NCBI RefSeq assembly: GCF_037081835.1
Contig: NZ_CP146516.1
Location: 953,501-1,017,500, forward strand
Length of the DNA: 64,000 nucleotides
Direction of reading: 5' to 3'
From: Spirobacillus cienkowskii
Lineage (GTDB): Bacteria; Bdellovibrionota_B; Oligoflexia; Silvanigrellales; Silvanigrellaceae
Part shown: one piece after another, positions 19,479 to 28,259 of the stretch
How positions within the stretch are numbered: the stretch's first letter is position 1
Layout of the letters: each line of letters starts with the position of its first letter
Program-made: the position numbers and the translations under genes
Notes under the pieces: generated by a model
What the model was told of the DNA's origin: nothing
The model's input: only the letters and a program-made list of their open reading frames with translations
Database searches by the model: none

Positions 19479-19919
19479 ATGTCATTTCATAATAAAAAAT
19501 TAAACAATCTTTTTTTGTCTCCATTAGAAATTGAAGAAAGGTTAAAAAATATTGGTGTTGGTGCTACAGCTCAGCGCATTGCAATTTGTAAATATGTGCT
19601 ATGTGAAGCCGATCATCCAACAGCAGAAGATATCAAAATGTGGACTGATGCAAATTTTCCAAAGTTGAGTCGTGCTACAGTTTACAATACTTTAGATATT
19701 TTAGTGCAAGTTGGGATGCTAAAGGAATTAAAACTTCCACATACTGTCAAAATTGTTTATGATACTAACATTAGGCATCATTTTCATTTTTTGGATACAG
19801 AATCGGGTAAGCTTTTTGATATTTCAGAAGAGCAATGTCAAATAGCTCTCAATTTGCCCGACGATATGCAGGTAAAGGAGGTGGATATATTTCTACGTGG
19901 GAAGCTTACTTTAAAATAA
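19479..19919 (+). CDS. Fur-family regulator, Irr-like
   Basis: DNA-binding metal/haem-responsive regulator of 146 aa. The winged helix is residues 15-85 with TAQRIAICKYVL and LSRATVYNTLDILVQVGML. The second half begins VYDTNIRHHFHFLDTESGKLFDI. The VYDTN plus His-rich HHFHF block resembles the haem/iron-responsive Irr branch of the family (VYDTNxxxHHHF), and there is no C-terminal CxxC pair that would make a structural zinc site. A GGGG ribosome site precedes the ATG. It is followed by the overlapping tatD-like gene. A second, classical Fur is encoded at 26086. Irr-type assignment is by motif only. Confidence 0.85.
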   Translation: MSFHNKKLNNLFLSPLEIEERLKNIGVGATAQRIAICKYVLCEADHPTAEDIKMWTDANFPKLSRATVYNTLDILVQVGMLKELKLPHTVKIVYDTNIRHHFHFLDTESGKLFDISEEQCQIALNLPDDMQVKEVDIFLRGKLTLK

Positions 19920-20869
19920 ATAACTCAATTCAAATTATTGATGCGCATTTTCACCTTAATTATTTAACTAATTTAAAAGAAAATTTAGAAAATTCAATAA
20001 ATACTGGCGTATTATCAGGTATTGTTGCAGGTGTCTGGCTTGAAGATACTTTACAAAATGTTGCATTAACGCAAGATAAAATACATTGTAACAGACTTTG
20101 CGCGGTGTTAAAAGAAGAGCAATCTTCTGAAGGAAAAATAACACATACTAATATTAAAAATAATATTTTTTTATGTTTTTTAGCGCATGGATTGCATCCA
20201 ATCAATGTGCACAAGCTCTGGCTATTTCCTGATGGAACAGAAAATATAGATAGAATCAGTAAAGATATTTCACTTTTTCATGATATTTTGCATGAACATT
20301 CTCATAAAATTTGGGCCATAGGAGAAGCTGGGTTTGACTTGTCGCAAGAAATTGTAAAGCATCAAAATTGTGTAGGGATTTCGAAGGCGCAAATATTAGA
20401 ATTGCAAAATATTGCATTTGAAGCATGTGCGAAAATAGCGGAAAAAAATCAACTTCCACTAATATTGCATTTGCGTTCTACGCCATGGGATTTTTGCATG
20501 CGGAAACTTATTTGGGCTAAAGATCTTGGTGTAAAAAATATCATGATTCATTGTTATAGTGGTCCTCCAGAAGACATGAAAAAACTTGCCGATTTAGGAG
20601 TCTATTGTTCTTTTGGTGGAGTAACAACGCGGGAAAAAGCAGTCAGAAATCGTGAGGCATTTATAAAATGTTCTTCTCAGTTTCGAATGTTAGAAACAGA
20701 CTCGCCAGACATGCCGCCAGAAATTCCTGGGCTCGAAAAACTAACTGTCAATGAGCCAGCAAATTTAAGAAAAATTGCAAAAATTTTATCGGAGTATCTT
20801 AATATTTCTGATATAGAATTGATAAAAATGTCAAATGAAAATATTTTAAGATTTTTAAATATTTTTTGA
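19835..20869 (+). CDS. TatD-family metal-dependent hydrolase
   Basis: TIM-barrel metal hydrolase of the TatD DNase family (344 aa). Metal ligands are in their usual places: IIDAHFHL (HxH), AIGEAGFDLS (Glu), LPLILHLRS (His), MIHCYSGP (His) and MLETDSPD (Asp). Family members are 3'-5' exonucleases in DNA repair or D-amino-acid-type hydrolases. The ATG at 19835 overlaps the regulator gene by 85 bp and is the only ATG/GTG/TTG in frame before the HxH motif. However, a perfect Shine-Dalgarno (AAAGGAGGT, 19874-19882) lies 6 bases before an in-frame ATT at 19889, so a non-canonical start there is possible. The 3' end overlaps the convergent uup gene by 15 bp. Confidence 0.88.
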   Translation: MSNSSQFARRYAGKGGGYISTWEAYFKINNSIQIIDAHFHLNYLTNLKENLENSINTGVLSGIVAGVWLEDTLQNVALTQDKIHCNRLCAVLKEEQSSEGKITHTNIKNNIFLCFLAHGLHPINVHKLWLFPDGTENIDRISKDISLFHDILHEHSHKIWAIGEAGFDLSQEIVKHQNCVGISKAQILELQNIAFEACAKIAEKNQLPLILHLRSTPWDFCMRKLIWAKDLGVKNIMIHCYSGPPEDMKKLADLGVYCSFGGVTTREKAVRNREAFIKCSSQFRMLETDSPDMPPEIPGLEKLTVNEPANLRKIAKILSEYLNISDIELIKMSNENILRFLNIF

Positions 20870-22942
20870 CATCAAATTTTCCCATTGTAAATATGCGTTA
20901 TTGAGTTCTGTTTGACAACCTTCGACTTCTTTTGAAAGAACTTGTATTTCTTGTTGTTTTTTTTCTTGATAATAAAGTTCATTGAGTTTTTGAGTGAGCT
21001 CATTAATTTTGTGTTCTAAATTATTAATTTTATTTTCTAGTGCAGCAATTTCTTTTAAAATATTAGAATTGGGTTTGGTTGATTTATTTTGAACAGTGTT
21101 GGTTTTTGCTGGTTCTGCCTTTAAGTTATTTGTGTTTTCATTTGTATTTAAAATTTGATTTAATGCTTGATCCAAATCTGCAAATAAAGTCCATTTGTTT
21201 TCTGATTTTGAGTAATTAATATCATTATTGGTATTTGTGAGAACACCTGTTGCAACCCGTTGCATAAAATATCGATCGTGACTTGTAAATAAAATACCAC
21301 CTTGAAACTCCATCAGACTGCGTTCTAGGATATGCAAAGTAGGAATATCCAAATCATTAGTCGGCTCATCTAAAATAAGCATGTTAGCATGTTCGAGCAT
21401 GAGTTTAGCAAGAAGTAGGCGCGCTTTTTCTCCACCAGAGAGGTTGGCAACTGTGCGCAGCGCGTCGTATTTATTAAATAAAAAACGCTCTAAATAGCTC
21501 ATAATGTGTAAATATTTACCCTCAAAAAAAACATATTCTCCTTCAGGTGCAATGGTTGCCCGAACTGTTTGAGTGGGGTCTAAATTGTGTCGTTGTTGAT
21601 CAAAGTAAGCAATTTTAATAAGGTCGTGGTACTTTATCTCACCTTGCTCAGGAACAATAAAGTTTGCAATGTATTTCATTAATGTTGATTTGCCGCAACC
21701 ATTTGGCCCTAAAATTGCAATGCGCGATTTGGGCTTAATAATTAAATTTAAATTATTAAAAATATATTGAAGCTGATGTTTTGAGCTTGATGGATGTGCA
21801 ATAGAGACATTTTTTAAATGAATCAGTTCCTGTTGCCCAAGATTTTGAACAATAGGAACAATGCAGTCATCAAAGTCGCGTTGTTCTGACTGCATTTGGG
21901 CTTGAAAATTGATTTCTGTTTTTTTAAACAGAGCTGCTCTTTGCTGCTTTGTTTGAAGTTCTTTATTGAGAGACAGTGCTCTATCAATTCGAGATTGTTG
22001 TTTTGTTGTTCTTGCTTTCGTGCCAGCACGTAACCATTCTAGTTCTCGGCGCATGAGATTTTGCATTTTTGCTTTTGTTTTTTCGTTTTGTGCCTGATTT
22101 TCTAGTTTTGCTTGGCTGTAAGCTTCATAGTTTCCTTGGTAACACTTAAACTCTCCGGCTTCAATTTCAAGAATTTTGTGAGTTAAGGTATCGAGTAATG
22201 AGCGATCGTGAGAAATGATAGCAAATGCAATAGGCTCACTATTTTCTTGATTGTTTTTAAAACCAAACAAATTGCTGCCTAGCTCTGCGATTTCAAGTAA
22301 AAGTTCTTCAAGCCAATCGACTGTTTGTACATCAAGATGGTTTGTTGGTTCGTCCAAAAGAATGAGATGAGGATTTTTAATCAGCGCACAAATAATCTGT
22401 ACCCGCTTTTGTTGCCCTCCTGAAAGTTGCCCAAACTGCTGATTGGCTATTTCAGTAAACAAGCCAAGTTTTAATGCACTTTGAATCATATTTTCAGTCC
22501 CAATTTTAGAAACTTCCAAAAGTTTCTCTTGCAGCAAATTTAATTTATCAAGCCATTCTTGCTGTTCGCTAAGATGAGGGTACTTTTCGGCGAGAAGTGC
22601 ATGAGACTCTAAGTCAGCTTCTATGAGTTGTGTTTGCTTTTCAGAATCAAACTCTATGGGAAGCGATTCTTTAATGAGTGTTATTACTGTTTTATTTGGT
22701 TGAAAATCATATTGTTGCGATAAAATTGCCACACGAATTCCGTTTCTTATTGAAACCGTGCCAGAGTCTGCTTGTTGGACACCTTGTAAAATTCGAAAAA
22801 GAGTTGATTTTCCTGCTCCATTGGGTCCTACGATGCCCCATCGTTCACCAGGATGAATTGTAAAACAAAGGTTTTCAAATAACCGTGTTGAACCAAAACT
22901 TGCTGAAAGATTATAGGCGGTTAAATAAGGGGAGCGGGACAT
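20855..22942 (-). CDS. uup: ABC-F family ATPase, Uup-like
   Basis: Soluble twin-ATPase of the ABC-F family (695 aa) without membrane domains; such proteins act on ribosomes or in DNA transactions. Domain 1 has the Walker A GPNGAGKST, signature LSGGQQKR and Walker B LILLDEPTNHLD. The linker carries EWLRAGTKARTTKQQSRIDRA, a mark of the Uup branch. Domain 2 has GPNGCGKST, LSGGEKARL and LILDEPTNDLD. A C-terminal coiled coil (about 620-695) is also typical of Uup. The start is ATG 22942, with GGAG 8 bases upstream, rather than the longer frame at 22975. Confidence 0.93.
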   Translation of the reverse strand: MSRSPYLTAYNLSASFGSTRLFENLCFTIHPGERWGIVGPNGAGKSTLFRILQGVQQADSGTVSIRNGIRVAILSQQYDFQPNKTVITLIKESLPIEFDSEKQTQLIEADLESHALLAEKYPHLSEQQEWLDKLNLLQEKLLEVSKIGTENMIQSALKLGLFTEIANQQFGQLSGGQQKRVQIICALIKNPHLILLDEPTNHLDVQTVDWLEELLLEIAELGSNLFGFKNNQENSEPIAFAIISHDRSLLDTLTHKILEIEAGEFKCYQGNYEAYSQAKLENQAQNEKTKAKMQNLMRRELEWLRAGTKARTTKQQSRIDRALSLNKELQTKQQRAALFKKTEINFQAQMQSEQRDFDDCIVPIVQNLGQQELIHLKNVSIAHPSSSKHQLQYIFNNLNLIIKPKSRIAILGPNGCGKSTLMKYIANFIVPEQGEIKYHDLIKIAYFDQQRHNLDPTQTVRATIAPEGEYVFFEGKYLHIMSYLERFLFNKYDALRTVANLSGGEKARLLLAKLMLEHANMLILDEPTNDLDIPTLHILERSLMEFQGGILFTSHDRYFMQRVATGVLTNTNNDINYSKSENKWTLFADLDQALNQILNTNENTNNLKAEPAKTNTVQNKSTKPNSNILKEIAALENKINNLEHKINELTQKLNELYYQEKKQQEIQVLSKEVEGCQTELNNAYLQWENLMSKNI

Positions 22943-23110
22943 AAATAATCTCCAAACGTTTTTAAGAAGCCGCAAAAATAAATGCGTAAAGAAAATGGGG
23001 CGGCATTTCTTTAACAGTGAATTTTTTAGCCTAAGTTTAAAACGATGAATAGTGAAATATTTTCTGCCCTTATAAATAAAAAAAGCTCGATATCTCTTAG
23101 GGGTGTTCAG

Positions 23111-24016
23111 ATGAGTGATCAGGGCACAAAATCAAATTATTGGATCAGTGATAAAATATCGAGTGGTGAAGAATATCAATTTTTAGTTGCAAAAGTACTT
23201 TATGAGCAAAAAAATGAACTTCAAAATATTGCAGTCATGGAACTGAATAATAATAATAAAGTTTTAATTTTTAATGGAAAAATTCAAAGCTCCAAATTTG
23301 ATGAATTTATAGTGAATGAATCACTAGTTCATATTCCTTTTATCCATCATGGTTTACCTAAAAAAATTTTGATAATTGGTATTGGTGATCTGGGAGCAGT
23401 TCGTGAGGCATTAAAATGGAATGTGGCTGAACAAATTGTTGTTGTCGAAGAAGATAAAAGCTTATTAGATATTAACATTAAATTTTTTAATAGTTTTAAT
23501 AGAGAATTTACTAAAAATAAAAGGGTACATTTTAAATTTAGTAGTTTTCATGACTTTTTTAAGAGAAATGAAGATTTATTTGATGTTGTAATAATTAATA
23601 ATATTTTTAGTAAGGGATTAAAAATTTTTCCATTTTTAAAAAGAAGTTGGAAAATTTTAGATAAAAATGGCTATTTAATTTTTAAAGACGATGTTTCAAT
23701 GTTATCTAATCCCGAATATTATTGCAATTTATTAAACCTTTTTAATTACAACTTTAGCTCAATTAAAATTTACCAGGCATGGCTGCTATCATTATGTAAA
23801 ACATATAATTATATAATGCTAAGTAAAGATTCAATAATAAAAAATAAAGAAAATTCTGAAGTAGAAAAAATATTAAATTTAAATTTAGATAATTGCTTAA
23901 ATTTTATTGATGATAAAAGTTATGCTTATTTAATGAATCCTGGAAAATATGTGCAAGATATTCAAAATAAATTTAATAATATTAATTTTGCAAAGACAAA
24001 TAAGCTGGATCTTTAG
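23111..24016 (+). CDS. Spermidine-synthase-like methyltransferase-fold protein (degenerate)
   Basis: Protein of 301 aa from ATG 23111 (AGGGG 7 bases upstream; an ATG at 23045 has no ribosome site). The layout is that of SpeE: N-terminal beta part, then NNKVLIFNGKIQ and KFDEFIVNESLVHIPF (normally DG.iQ..e.DE..YhE...H.p), then KKILIIGIGDLGAVREALKW (normally iiGGGDGg..REvlk) and VVVEEDKSLLD. The catalytic loop, normally D-S-T-D-P, reads IINNIFSKG and lacks the Asp residues that bind the polyamine. So the Rossmann fold is probably kept but aminopropyl transfer is doubtful. Its 3' end overlaps the convergent prc gene by 35 bp. True function unknown. Confidence 0.8.
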   Translation: MSDQGTKSNYWISDKISSGEEYQFLVAKVLYEQKNELQNIAVMELNNNNKVLIFNGKIQSSKFDEFIVNESLVHIPFIHHGLPKKILIIGIGDLGAVREALKWNVAEQIVVVEEDKSLLDINIKFFNSFNREFTKNKRVHFKFSSFHDFFKRNEDLFDVVIINNIFSKGLKIFPFLKRSWKILDKNGYLIFKDDVSMLSNPEYYCNLLNLFNYNFSSIKIYQAWLLSLCKTYNYIMLSKDSIIKNKENSEVEKILNLNLDNCLNFIDDKSYAYLMNPGKYVQDIQNKFNNINFAKTNKLDL

Positions 24017-25997
24017 ATAAATTAATTGTATCTAAAGTGATCTTTAATGCTTCTTGTAATTGAAGATCATCGTCGCTCACTACTTTTTTGTTAAAATTTT
24101 TCTTTTCAAGATAAAATTTAGGGCTTTCTAATTCTTCAATTAATTTGATGTTTTCTTTTGTTATTGCTATTGGTTTGTTTTTTGCAAGTTTTAGCATTTT
24201 TATTTTAGCATTTAATTCTTGAAATTTTTTATCCTTGTTAATTCTGTCTTGGCTTAGTTTATTTAACTTGTTAATCATAACTGATAAATTTTGCATAGGC
24301 TTGAAATTTTTAGATGGAGAAATTGCGTCCTTAGAAAGTGCATAATCTAAAAAATTTTCTCCAATTTCATATATTTCTAGATTATTTGGAATAATGATAT
24401 TTGATAAAACACCATATTTTTGGTTGCTCTCTCCAGCTGGTCTATAAAATTTACTTTGTGTAATTTTTAATGCTCCATCTGTTTTTCTATTTTTTATGCC
24501 AGGAATTTCTTGTATAATTTGCACAGTTGCCTTACCAAAGGTGTTTTTGTCTCCTACTATAATGCCTCTACCATAATCTTGCACTGCGCCTACAAAAATT
24601 TCTGATGCAGACGCACTCAGTTTATTGATCAAAACAACAAGAGGTCCCATATAATAGGACTTGGATTTTTCGATAGTTTGACTTCTAATGCTTTGATTTT
24701 TATCTTTTGTTTGCACAGCTGTGCCTTGAGGTAGAAAAAATCCAGTAAGTCTTAAGCTTTCTGGAAAATCTCCGCCACCATTGTTTCTCAAGTCAATCAG
24801 TATTCCATCTACCTTTTCTTGAGAAAGTTTTTTTAGCTCTTTTTCCACATCATAGGAAACACCTTTACAATGCAAAAAGAATTTACTTTTACATTTTAAA
24901 TCAGTGTAGAAAGAAGGAATTTTAATAATTCCAATCTTTTTATTTTCTAAATTTACAATTTCAGTTTTTACAAGTTCATCTTTTAATTCTATTTCGTCTC
25001 TAACTAAAGTTACAGGAAATTTTTTTATAATATTTTCTGTATTTCTTTGAATTAAAAGTTTTAAAGTAGTTCCTTTTTTTCCTCGAATTAAGTTAACTGC
25101 ATCCTCAACCGAGGCATCAAGAAGATCGTAAAACCCTTTTCCATCATTAATATCAACAGCTAAAATTTTATCATTAACTTGTAATTTACCCATTTTTTCA
25201 GCTGATGCTCCAGGAACTAGGGAACGAATGATGATATATCCATCCTTTTCTTGTAACTGGGTGCCTATTCCTTCTAATTTATTACTAATATGAATTATAA
25301 ATGATTCATGATCTGTTGGCATCATATGAATAGAATGCGGATCTAATGAAATTGCAAAGCTATTTAAAAAAATATGAAATAATTTATCAGTATTTATACT
25401 TTCAATATTTTTTTCAAACCTTTCGTAACTTTTTTGTAATCTTACTCTCACTAGTTTTTCTGATTCTTCATTTTCTTTATTTGTAAGAAATTGTAATTTT
25501 ATTTTTTTTCTTATTTTTTCATTTGCTTCATACTCTGATTCGCTCCAATTCTTTTTTGTAATATTAATATATTCTGTTTTTTTTAAATCAATTGGCGTAG
25601 ATAAAATGTTTTTAATTTTTAAATTTCTTTCCATAACCCTACTTTTTAATATTTTTTTCACATCAAAGATAAAACCACATTCGTTTTCGTTTAAGTTTTT
25701 TTTGATATCACTTTTAAAATTTAAAATATCAGATTTTAGAAAATATATTTTTTCAGGATTGAGCGATTCAAATAATTTTATTATTGCTCTTTTTGCTAGG
25801 TCATTATTCAATTCATTAAATTGAAAATGTAAAATAAGCATTGTTTCTATGCGCGCTTTGACTTCTTTACAGCTAAGAATTGCGTGATTTGTTCTTGCAA
25901 TCCTAGGGTTCTGTTCGTAAGCTAACAAAGGAGTCTCTGTTCCCTCATTAAGACAGTAAAAGACGAATGCGAATAACAAAATCATCTTTAGACGCAT
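23982..25997 (-). CDS. prc: Tail-specific carboxy-terminal protease
   Basis: Periplasmic S41 serine protease of the Prc/Tsp type (671 aa), which degrades proteins from their C-terminus and trims envelope proteins. Residues 1-26 are a signal peptide. A helical N-terminal domain is followed by a PDZ domain (about 237-320, GIGTQLQEKDGYIIIRSLVPG-like region) and the protease core: ILIDLRNNGGG at 399-409, KLSASASEIF with the catalytic Ser (S463) and NTFGKATVQ with Lys (K489). The spacing Ser-Lys is one residue longer than in E. coli Tsp. AGGA lies 8 bases before the ATG. The 3' end overlaps the spermidine-synthase-like gene. Confidence 0.94.
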   Translation of the reverse strand: MRLKMILLFAFVFYCLNEGTETPLLAYEQNPRIARTNHAILSCKEVKARIETMLILHFQFNELNNDLAKRAIIKLFESLNPEKIYFLKSDILNFKSDIKKNLNENECGFIFDVKKILKSRVMERNLKIKNILSTPIDLKKTEYINITKKNWSESEYEANEKIRKKIKLQFLTNKENEESEKLVRVRLQKSYERFEKNIESINTDKLFHIFLNSFAISLDPHSIHMMPTDHESFIIHISNKLEGIGTQLQEKDGYIIIRSLVPGASAEKMGKLQVNDKILAVDINDGKGFYDLLDASVEDAVNLIRGKKGTTLKLLIQRNTENIIKKFPVTLVRDEIELKDELVKTEIVNLENKKIGIIKIPSFYTDLKCKSKFFLHCKGVSYDVEKELKKLSQEKVDGILIDLRNNGGGDFPESLRLTGFFLPQGTAVQTKDKNQSIRSQTIEKSKSYYMGPLVVLINKLSASASEIFVGAVQDYGRGIIVGDKNTFGKATVQIIQEIPGIKNRKTDGALKITQSKFYRPAGESNQKYGVLSNIIIPNNLEIYEIGENFLDYALSKDAISPSKNFKPMQNLSVMINKLNKLSQDRINKDKKFQELNAKIKMLKLAKNKPIAITKENIKLIEELESPKFYLEKKNFNKKVVSDDDLQLQEALKITLDTINLSKDPAYLSLQN

Positions 25998-26085
25998 ATT
26001 CTTTTTCCTATTAGGGGCTTGAGTTTCTAGTCTGTATTTTCTTTTTTTACTTACTAATAGTCAATTTATTTGATTGAGAGTTTTT

Positions 26086-26571
26086 ATGACGACTTCGCGC
26101 AGATCGGATGCTTGCCTTCCCAAAAAGGCATATCTTCATAAAATGTTTGATGAATATTTAAACCAACTGGGTTTAAGACAAACAAGACAACGCAAAATTA
26201 TTTTAGACGCCGTTCTCACTTCTGGTCGTCATGTGGATGCAGAAACAATCTTTAACGAAGTTAAAAAACTGGATAGCTCCATTGGGCTGGCGACTGTTTA
26301 CCGTACTTTGAAAATGATGACAGAGTCACAAATATTGGTTGAACGCCATTTTAGTGGGGATCGAGCGAGTTTTGAAATTGCTGATTTTGAAAATGAACAC
26401 CATGACCATTTAATATGTAATCAATGCGGCGAAATTATTGAATTTTTTGATGATGAGCTCGAGTTCTTTCAAGAAAAAGTTTCTAATAATTTAGGATTTA
26501 AATTAAAAAATCATAAAATGGAGCTATTTGGCGATTGCATGAACTTTGAAACTTGTAAGTACAAAAAATAA
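26086..26571 (+). CDS. fur: Ferric uptake regulator Fur
   Basis: Iron-responsive repressor of 161 aa. Winged helix: LRQTRQRKIILDAV and GLATVYRTLKMM (recognition helix). Metal sites: ENEHHDHLICNQCGEIIEF (HHDH plus a CxxC zinc pair), and CMNFETCKYKK provides the second cysteine pair, though spaced by five rather than two residues. An extra N-terminal stretch of about 20 residues precedes the core. ATG 26086 is chosen over the TTG at 26074. It is divergent from prc. This is the classical Fur, in contrast to the Irr-like protein at 19479. Confidence 0.93.
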   Translation: MTTSRRSDACLPKKAYLHKMFDEYLNQLGLRQTRQRKIILDAVLTSGRHVDAETIFNEVKKLDSSIGLATVYRTLKMMTESQILVERHFSGDRASFEIADFENEHHDHLICNQCGEIIEFFDDELEFFQEKVSNNLGFKLKNHKMELFGDCMNFETCKYKK

Positions 26572-26693
26572 TATAAAGTCTTGATTTGATCTTTATTGTC
26601 TCTGGTTTTATTTTCTGTGAGTTGTTTAAAGAATGTGATGGGTGGTGTCATTTGTAACATTCTCATTACAGTGCTGAAGGAAAGAACGCAGAT

Positions 26694-28256
26694 ATGGATA
26701 AAAAATCAAAGGCAAAACTTATTTGGACAGTTACCAACAATGGTTGCGAACAAATTGGAATCGAAAAAATTGCAAATCTTATAACCCAGTATCGTCTCGA
26801 TGCTGTCAGGATGACTTACTCATCGCGCTCATTGCCAAATATTATCAAACTTAGAAATGAAATCACCAAGCAACTTGAATGTTTAAAGATTAGCAATGGG
26901 TCGGGTTTTGTTCCATTTTTATTAAGTTTTGTAGGCAGACGTTCATTATTGTCTGTGCCAAGCGGTCCATTAGAGGTTGCGGATGGCTCTGAAATTAATA
27001 TTTCAATCATTGTTGATTTTGATTATTGTGCCTCATTTCATCTCAAAACTTCAAATTTTTCTGGCATTGCCATTATTGTTTCAAGTATTGACCAACTCTC
27101 CCAATTAAAGATTGGCTCTAAAATAAGTGTTTCTTATGGCGCAGTAGAGTTAAAAATTTTACAGCTACCCAATGAAATAAGCTCCAACATGCAGGTGCGT
27201 TGTTTGGTAGAAAGTGGTGGACTTTTGTTGAGTGGTGTTGATGTCCACTCTACAGATATGAGCCGCGATTTGTTTCCATTGTTGCCAGAAGATGAACAAA
27301 CTTTACAGTCAGGTTTTTCTTCTTTAGCGGATTATATTATTGTTGATGGGATAAAATCAGAGCGCGAGCTTTTGACAATAAAAGCTGGAATTCTTGGTGA
27401 AAATGCCCCCTTCTCCGCAAGACATCCCAGTGTGCCAATTTCAAAACGAGTGCTAGAGTTTGAAGCAGAGCTTCCCCCGCGTTTTTTGCTAAAAGTTGAT
27501 TCTAAACGCTCGCTCGAACTTCTTCCTGATGTCATGAAACATTTAGATGGTGTGTTTTTAAGCCGTTCAGAACTTGGAATTGATGAGCATCCTCACAACC
27601 TACCAATAATTCAAAAAGAGCTCATTACTCGGTGTAATAAATTATCAAAAATTGTCATCGTTGCTTCGGAATTGATGCATTCTATGATTGTGAATGCCAA
27701 TCCAACCCGTGCAGAAGTCTCTGATATGGCCAATGCCGCGGCTGATGGCGCAGATGCATTGGTTTTATCACATGAAGTAACCGAAGGCCCAAATGCAGCA
27801 TTGGTTGCGCAAGTGACGATTGATACGCTTATCAATTCGGAAGCATGGTTTGAAAAAAAGTGGCATCATTTTGAAATGAACGAAATTCCAACTGATGATG
27901 ATGCTGTCACTTACGGAGCGATTCGTATTGCGCAGCAAGCTGAAGTGCGTTCCATTGTTTGTTTTACTGAAGGAGGGTATACAGCTATGAAGTTGTCAGC
28001 AATGCGGACTCCTAAAGAAATTATTGCAATCACTTTTAATAAGAAAATTATGCGTCAAATGAATTTGCTGCGTTCTGTGACTGCTGTTGTATTGGAATCA
28101 AGAACTCATGTTGAACGTATTTTATCTGAGATTAAAGAAAAATTAATCAAAAATTTTGGTTTTAAAAAAGGGGATAAGTTTGTATTTGTTTCATTGACCT
28201 CTTCTAGTGTTGCAGAACGCAATTCAAATTTATTCACTGTTCAGGAAATAGAGTAA
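26694..28256 (+). CDS. Divergent pyruvate-kinase-like protein
   Basis: 520-aa protein with the full pyruvate-kinase layout but altered active-site residues. Recognisable are the N-terminal barrel strand (LDAVRMTYSS, residues 36-44), the metal/phosphate loops and the strongly conserved PTRAEVSDMANAAADGADALVLSHEVTEG (split in family as PTRAEVSDvANAvlDGtDa.mLSgEta.G), then a C-terminal domain. Family catalytic residues differ: the K-I-E lysine motif is K267-V-D269, A-R-G-D-L-G is SRSELG (290-295), and the R-x-N-x-S-H motif is R39-M-T-Y-S-S, so the potassium-binding Asn is lost. It may be a weakly active or regulatory paralogue. DagK-like gene starts 3 bp after the stop. Confidence 0.85.
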   Translation: MDKKSKAKLIWTVTNNGCEQIGIEKIANLITQYRLDAVRMTYSSRSLPNIIKLRNEITKQLECLKISNGSGFVPFLLSFVGRRSLLSVPSGPLEVADGSEINISIIVDFDYCASFHLKTSNFSGIAIIVSSIDQLSQLKIGSKISVSYGAVELKILQLPNEISSNMQVRCLVESGGLLLSGVDVHSTDMSRDLFPLLPEDEQTLQSGFSSLADYIIVDGIKSERELLTIKAGILGENAPFSARHPSVPISKRVLEFEAELPPRFLLKVDSKRSLELLPDVMKHLDGVFLSRSELGIDEHPHNLPIIQKELITRCNKLSKIVIVASELMHSMIVNANPTRAEVSDMANAAADGADALVLSHEVTEGPNAALVAQVTIDTLINSEAWFEKKWHHFEMNEIPTDDDAVTYGAIRIAQQAEVRSIVCFTEGGYTAMKLSAMRTPKEIIAITFNKKIMRQMNLLRSVTAVVLESRTHVERILSEIKEKLIKNFGFKKGDKFVFVSLTSSSVAERNSNLFTVQEIE

Positions 28257-28259
28257 ACT

